Shown here: in pieces, positions 5,560 to 9,126 of the stretch
Numbering within the stretch: position 1 is the stretch's first letter
Layout of the letters: each line of letters opens with the position of its first letter
Assembly (NCBI GenBank): GCA_910586025.1
Contig: CAJUIO010000127.1
Coordinates: 1 to 9,126 of the forward strand
Direction of reading: 5' to 3'
DNA: 9,126 bases
Origin: an uncultured Lachnospiraceae bacterium
GTDB lineage: Bacteria; Bacillota; Clostridia; Lachnospirales; Lachnospiraceae
The notes under the pieces: model-generated
What the model saw: only the letters and a program-made list of their open reading frames with translations
Told to the model about the DNA's origin: nothing
Database searches by the model: none
Position numbers and translations under genes: made by a program

Positions 5560-7107
5560 ATGGATGAAATTTTAGAGCTGGAGAACATATCAAAAAGATT
5601 TTATGGCATCAGGGCACTTGATGCGGTGAGCATGAAAGTAAAGCGGGGCACTGTACATGCCGTCGTGGGAGAGAACGGGGCCGGAAAAAGTACGCTGATG
5701 AAGATTCTTGGAGGATTATATAAGAAAGACAGCGGACTGATTAAAATAAAAGGAAGGGAAATAAAAATTAACAGCGTGCTGGATGCCGAGAGGCATGGGA
5801 TCAGCGTTATTTATCAGGAATTTAATCTGGTTCCATATCTGACGGTGGCAGAGAATATTTTTTTATCCAGGCTTCCGAAAAAAGGCGTGGTGATTGATAC
5901 CGTAAAGCTGTTTGAGCAGACAAGAAGACTTATGGAAAATCTCGGCATCAATATTGACCCGGGTAGGCTCGTGCAGGAGCTTGCCGTCTCGGAGATGCAG
6001 ATGGTGGAAATTGCGAAAGCGATTTCTTATAATTCCGAGATTATTATAATGGATGAGCCCACGGCCGCATTGAATGACAAGGAGGTTGAAAATCTGTTCC
6101 GGTTGATCAGACAGCTGAAGGAGGAAGAGAAGACAGTTATATATATTTCCCACAGAATGAAAGAGATATTCAGTATTACGGATGAAATTACCGTACTGAG
6201 GGATGGAAAGAAGGCTGCGGATTTCGACACGAATCAGATTACCGAGGAAAAGCTGATCGGTTCGATGATCGGAAGGGATATCAAGGATTATTATAATGGC
6301 GGAGGCCATATCAGAAATGCGGAAAAGCAGGGAGAGGTGTTTCTCAGGGTAAACAGCCTGACCAAAAAGGGTGTCTATGAGGACATCAGCTTCACGGTTC
6401 ATAAAGGTGAGATTCTGGGACTTGGAGGATTGATGGGATGCAGAAGGGAGGAGGTCGTCAGGACGTTGTTCGGACTTTTTTTGCCGGACAGCGGGGAGAT
6501 TGAGCTCAAAGGAAAAAAGCTTCAGCTGAGTAATCCCATGAATGCCATATCCAACGGAATTATGTATGTAACGGATGACAGAAAAGGCGAGGGGATTTTT
6601 GCGGGTATGAGTGTCAAAGACAATCTGTCAGCGGCGATTCTTGACAAGCTTAGCGGGAAGGTGAAGGGAATTATTGACAGACACAGGGAGGAAAATATCG
6701 TCAGATATTATACAGATTATATGGATATCAAGTATTCCTCCGTGTATCAGACGATCGTGAATTTAAGCGGGGGAAATCAGCAAAAGGTACTGCTCGCAAG
6801 GGCGCTTGCCACGGGCTGCGAGGTTCTTATTCTGCTTGAGCCTACGAGGGGGATTGACGTGGGCGCTAAGGCCGAGATCTACAGACTCTTGCGTGAGCTG
6901 GCGAAAAAGGGAATGGCAATTATCCTCGTTACGTCCGAAACAAATGAGCTGATAACATTATGCGACAAGGTGATTGTAATTTTTCAGGGCCGTATATCGG
7001 GAGAGCTTGTTCCGGATAAAGGCTCGCAGGCAGAGCTTACGGAGGAAAATCTGATGTTCTGCTCAACAGGAAACAAGAAAATTTTTTATTCTGAGGTGTC
7101 TGCATGA
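5560..7107 (+). CDS. Sugar ABC transporter ATPase, double cassette (RbsA/MglA-like, CUT2 family)
   Basis: A 515-residue cytoplasmic ATPase energising uptake through the two permeases that follow; length is normal for the family. First cassette: Walker A GENGAGKST (37-45), Q-loop Gln86, degenerate signature LAVSEMQ (141-147), Walker B IIIMDE (161-166) and switch His198. Second cassette: the family's non-canonical P-loop GLGGLMGCRREE (287-298), a perfect signature LSGGNQQ (402-408), then LILLEPTRGID, where the expected Walker B aspartate is leucine 426 (codon CTT) beside an intact Glu427. The consensus ATP site, made from Walker A/B of cassette 1 and the signature of cassette 2, is intact; the second site was already degenerate by family design and is more so here. 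The start is the ATG preceded by GGGGAG, which gives the usual MDEILELENISKRF beginning. Its stop overlaps the next start (ATGA). Confidence 0.95.
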   Translation: MDEILELENISKRFYGIRALDAVSMKVKRGTVHAVVGENGAGKSTLMKILGGLYKKDSGLIKIKGREIKINSVLDAERHGISVIYQEFNLVPYLTVAENIFLSRLPKKGVVIDTVKLFEQTRRLMENLGINIDPGRLVQELAVSEMQMVEIAKAISYNSEIIIMDEPTAALNDKEVENLFRLIRQLKEEEKTVIYISHRMKEIFSITDEITVLRDGKKAADFDTNQITEEKLIGSMIGRDIKDYYNGGGHIRNAEKQGEVFLRVNSLTKKGVYEDISFTVHKGEILGLGGLMGCRREEVVRTLFGLFLPDSGEIELKGKKLQLSNPMNAISNGIMYVTDDRKGEGIFAGMSVKDNLSAAILDKLSGKVKGIIDRHREENIVRYYTDYMDIKYSSVYQTIVNLSGGNQQKVLLARALATGCEVLILLEPTRGIDVGAKAEIYRLLRELAKKGMAIILVTSETNELITLCDKVIVIFQGRISGELVPDKGSQAELTEENLMFCSTGNKKIFYSEVSA

Positions 7108-8072
7108 AATTATTAAAGTTTTGGAATAGGATGGGTATTTTTGTTCTGACCATTATCGTGGTTCTGGCGTGCTGGATGATATTGGGTAACCGTTTTGTAT
7201 CAATTTTCAATATCAATAATGTCCTTGTCCAGGTATGTCCGACAATCATTGCCGGAATTGGTATGGTTTATGTGATCACGGCAGGAGAGATTGATATGTC
7301 AATCGGCTCCATCTATACCATCACAACCATTGTGATTGGTATAGGGCTGACACGGCTTAACGTGGGGATTGCAGGCTCGATCCTTCTGGCTGTGGCGGTG
7401 GGGATCATATGCGGACTGGTTAACGGGATGCTGGTGACAGGTCTCAGACTGCCGTCTTTTATTGCCACATTGGCGAGCATGCTCGCCTTTAAGGGAGTTT
7501 CCTACATTATTTCCGGTGGAAAGGACATTTTGTATCTTTCCAATGAAAAATTTCAGAAAATGTCATCTATGCGCTTCCTGAATTTTTCACTTCCTATATG
7601 GGTTATGCTGCTTCTGACGCTTTCCGGCATTTTTATTTACAAAAGGACAAGCTTTGGAATCTATGTAAGATCAGTGGGTTCAAATAAAGAGGTTACGGCG
7701 ATTACCGGAATCAACGTGAATCTGATTACGATTATTGGATTTGTGATGACAGGAATATTTGCGGTATTCGGCGGAGTGATAACTGCCTCCCAGACCTTGA
7801 TCGGGACAAGCACGGCAGGTGCCACATATAGTCTTGACTGTGTATGTGCCACGGTTCTTGGCGGTACAAGCATGACAGGAGGAAAGGGAAATATTCCCGG
7901 CATGATATGTGCGGCAGTGCTGCTTGGATTTTTGAAGAATGCTCTCAATATGCTGAATTTACCATTTTATTATCAGTATATTGTGACAGGAGTTATACTG
8001 GTTTTTGCGTTGGTTATGAATAATCTGCAGCTGCTGTTATCGCAAAAGTATATGGGAAACTCTTTGAATTAG
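7104..8072 (+). CDS. Sugar ABC transporter permease 1 (RbsC-like, BPD_transp_2)
   Basis: A 322-residue integral membrane protein with eight or more hydrophobic segments, forming part of the uptake channel. Recognised by GEIDMSIGS (61-69; the family usually reads GGIDLSVGS), NGMLVTGLRLPSFIATL (107-123), GSNKEVTAITGINV (192-205) and LGGTSMTGGKGN (252-263). The cytoplasmic NKEVTAITGI region is where permeases of this family are expected to contact the ATPase. Its ATG overlaps the ATPase stop by four bases (ATGA), with GAGGTG at 7093-7098 five bases upstream, so translation is probably coupled and the two products made in balanced amounts. Ends with TAG, 36 bp before the next gene. Confidence 0.95.
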   Translation: MKLLKFWNRMGIFVLTIIVVLACWMILGNRFVSIFNINNVLVQVCPTIIAGIGMVYVITAGEIDMSIGSIYTITTIVIGIGLTRLNVGIAGSILLAVAVGIICGLVNGMLVTGLRLPSFIATLASMLAFKGVSYIISGGKDILYLSNEKFQKMSSMRFLNFSLPIWVMLLLTLSGIFIYKRTSFGIYVRSVGSNKEVTAITGINVNLITIIGFVMTGIFAVFGGVITASQTLIGTSTAGATYSLDCVCATVLGGTSMTGGKGNIPGMICAAVLLGFLKNALNMLNLPFYYQYIVTGVILVFALVMNNLQLLLSQKYMGNSLN

Positions 8073-8096
8073 CAGAAAGACAGATAAAACGACTAT

Positions 8097-8101
8097 GGAG
8101 G
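8097..8101 (+). promoter_or_regulatory. Ribosome binding site for the GTG start of permease 2
   Basis: GGAGG with a seven-base gap to GTG at 8109. It is the only strong site near the beginning of the reading frame and supports a non-ATG start; the first in-frame ATG comes 44 codons later, inside the conserved N-terminal part. Confidence 0.85.
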
Positions 8102-8108
8102 AATAAAG

Positions 8109-9126
8109 GTGAATAAAACATTTCGTTTTATAAAGACAATAAGGAACAGATCCATTGACGTATCAATCTGGGTCGTGCTGTTCGGGCTGGTATTTATTTT
8201 ATTTTTTGCCAATGACCAGTATACCAATATAAATAATTATATGAACATATTGAGAGAGGCTTCGTTCTTGTGTGTGGCGGCGTTGGGAATGACGGCGATT
8301 ATTATCACCAAAAATACAGATCTGTCAATTGGAACGATGATAGCGCTGATCAGCGTGATAAGCTTTAAAATTATGCCTGTCATCGGGATATGGCCCACGA
8401 TTCTGAGCGCGGTCTGCCTGGGGATTTTATTTGAAATGATAAATGGGTTTTTTATTGTATATCTCAAAATATATGCATTTATTCTTACTTTGGGAATGCA
8501 GTATATTTACCGCGGAATTGCGTATATCATCACGCAGGAAAAGGTTCTGCAGGTTCCGGTAAAAGAATATACAAAGATTGGCAACAGCAATTTGTTTGCT
8601 TCGGGAAGCTTTGACGGGATTCCTCTTCCTGTAATCCTGGTCATTCCGCTGATTGTATTCGCCTACGTTCTGCTGCACAGAACAAGCTTCGGGAGAAAGG
8701 TTTTTGCGGTAGGCAACAATGAAAAGGCGGCCCTCCTTATGGGAATCAAGGTGGAAAAGACCAAGTTTCTTGCGTATGTGCTGCTGGGATTTTTCAACGG
8801 GATTGCGGCGGTAATGATTTCCTCGAGACTGTGGATTGCAAGCGCCGAGATGAGACCCAATTACGAATTTGACGTGATTACAGTTGTGGTTATCGGCGGC
8901 TGCGCTCTTAGCGGAGGCAAAGGGAATATATTGAATACCATGGCGGCTGCGGTTTTTTTTGCAATGATATCAAATATAATAAATCAGTTCAACGTGGATC
9001 CTTATATGCAGTATATTATTCGGGCGATGCTTTTGGTGATGGCTTTTTCCATTCCCAAAATTAAAACAGTCGTGTCAGGAATTGCTGAGAAGCACAGGTA
9101 TAAAAACATGATTGATAACCAGAAAG
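8109..9126 (+). CDS. Sugar ABC transporter permease 2 (RbsC-like, BPD_transp_2), 3' end outside window
   Basis: 339 codons are visible from a GTG start and no stop occurs before the window edge, so the gene is cut there. Family length suggests that little is missing. It is homologous to permease 1: hydrophobic N-terminal helix (20-34), AALGMTAIIITKNTDLSIGT (57-76), MINGFFIVYLKIYAFILTLG (110-129), NNEKAALLMGIKV (203-215) and IGGCALSGGKGN (262-273). The two permeases have diverged clearly in sequence, which suggests a heterodimeric channel with the single double-cassette ATPase, as in transporters having two distinct CUT2 permeases. The last visible residues (AEKHRYKNMIDNQK) are hydrophilic and look like a cytoplasmic tail, consistent with a stop soon after the edge. 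Confidence 0.93.
   Translation, partial: MNKTFRFIKTIRNRSIDVSIWVVLFGLVFILFFANDQYTNINNYMNILREASFLCVAALGMTAIIITKNTDLSIGTMIALISVISFKIMPVIGIWPTILSAVCLGILFEMINGFFIVYLKIYAFILTLGMQYIYRGIAYIITQEKVLQVPVKEYTKIGNSNLFASGSFDGIPLPVILVIPLIVFAYVLLHRTSFGRKVFAVGNNEKAALLMGIKVEKTKFLAYVLLGFFNGIAAVMISSRLWIASAEMRPNYEFDVITVVVIGGCALSGGKGNILNTMAAAVFFAMISNIINQFNVDPYMQYIIRAMLLVMAFSIPKIKTVVSGIAEKHRYKNMIDNQK

Noticed and set aside
5863..6402. 179-codon reading frame on the minus strand inside the ATPase gene
   Set aside because: It is antisense to strongly conserved cassette sequence, has no recognisable domain and no supporting signals.
1..9126. CRISPR arrays, tRNA or rRNA genes, insertion sequences, attachment sites
   Set aside because: No regularly spaced repeats, RNA gene signatures, transposase or terminal repeats were seen; nearly all of the window is occupied by the seven genes.

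Overview
The window looks like chromosomal DNA of a Gram-positive anaerobe of the Clostridia, most likely Lachnospiraceae-like. The clues are strong GGAGG-type ribosome binding sites, heavy use of AGA/AGG and GGA codons, a lipoprotein-type sugar-binding protein, a YesM/YesN-type two-component pair and moderate GC content. This assignment is an inference from style; nothing in the window fixes the species.

Layout: two operons diverge from a 223-bp control region (4218-4440). The leftward operon (minus strand, 4217 down to 120) encodes, in order, a YesN-type response regulator with a C-terminal AraC DNA-binding domain, a short YesM-type histidine kinase with almost no extracellular part, and a 486-residue protein that keeps the two-cassette layout of an RbsA/MglA-type sugar ABC ATPase but has lost essentially every catalytic motif in both halves. 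The gaps are 6 bp and 0 bp, so the three are almost certainly co-transcribed. A long perfect hairpin (7-50) beyond the last gene may end the transcript. The rightward operon (plus strand, 4441 to beyond 9126) encodes a complete CUT2-type transporter: lipoprotein substrate-binding protein, intact double-cassette ATPase, permease 1 and permease 2. The second permease is still open at the window edge.

How the parts fit: the response regulator probably controls the divergent transporter operon, and perhaps its own. The leftward promoter is close to consensus (TTGACA-17-TATACT), while the rightward one is plausible but less perfect. An interrupted dyad with TTGTTG/CAACAA arms lies between them. 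The kinase has only two membrane helices joined by a loop of about six residues, so it is unlikely to bind a ligand outside the cell by itself.

The most interesting feature is the dead ATPase-like protein in the regulatory operon. It aligns without gaps to the neighbouring active ATPase across the P-loop, Walker B and switch segments, yet the residues needed for ATP binding and hydrolysis are replaced. My hypothesis is that it was recruited from a transporter ATPase as a regulatory or adaptor subunit linking transporter state to the sensor-less kinase. The substrate cannot be told from the sequence.
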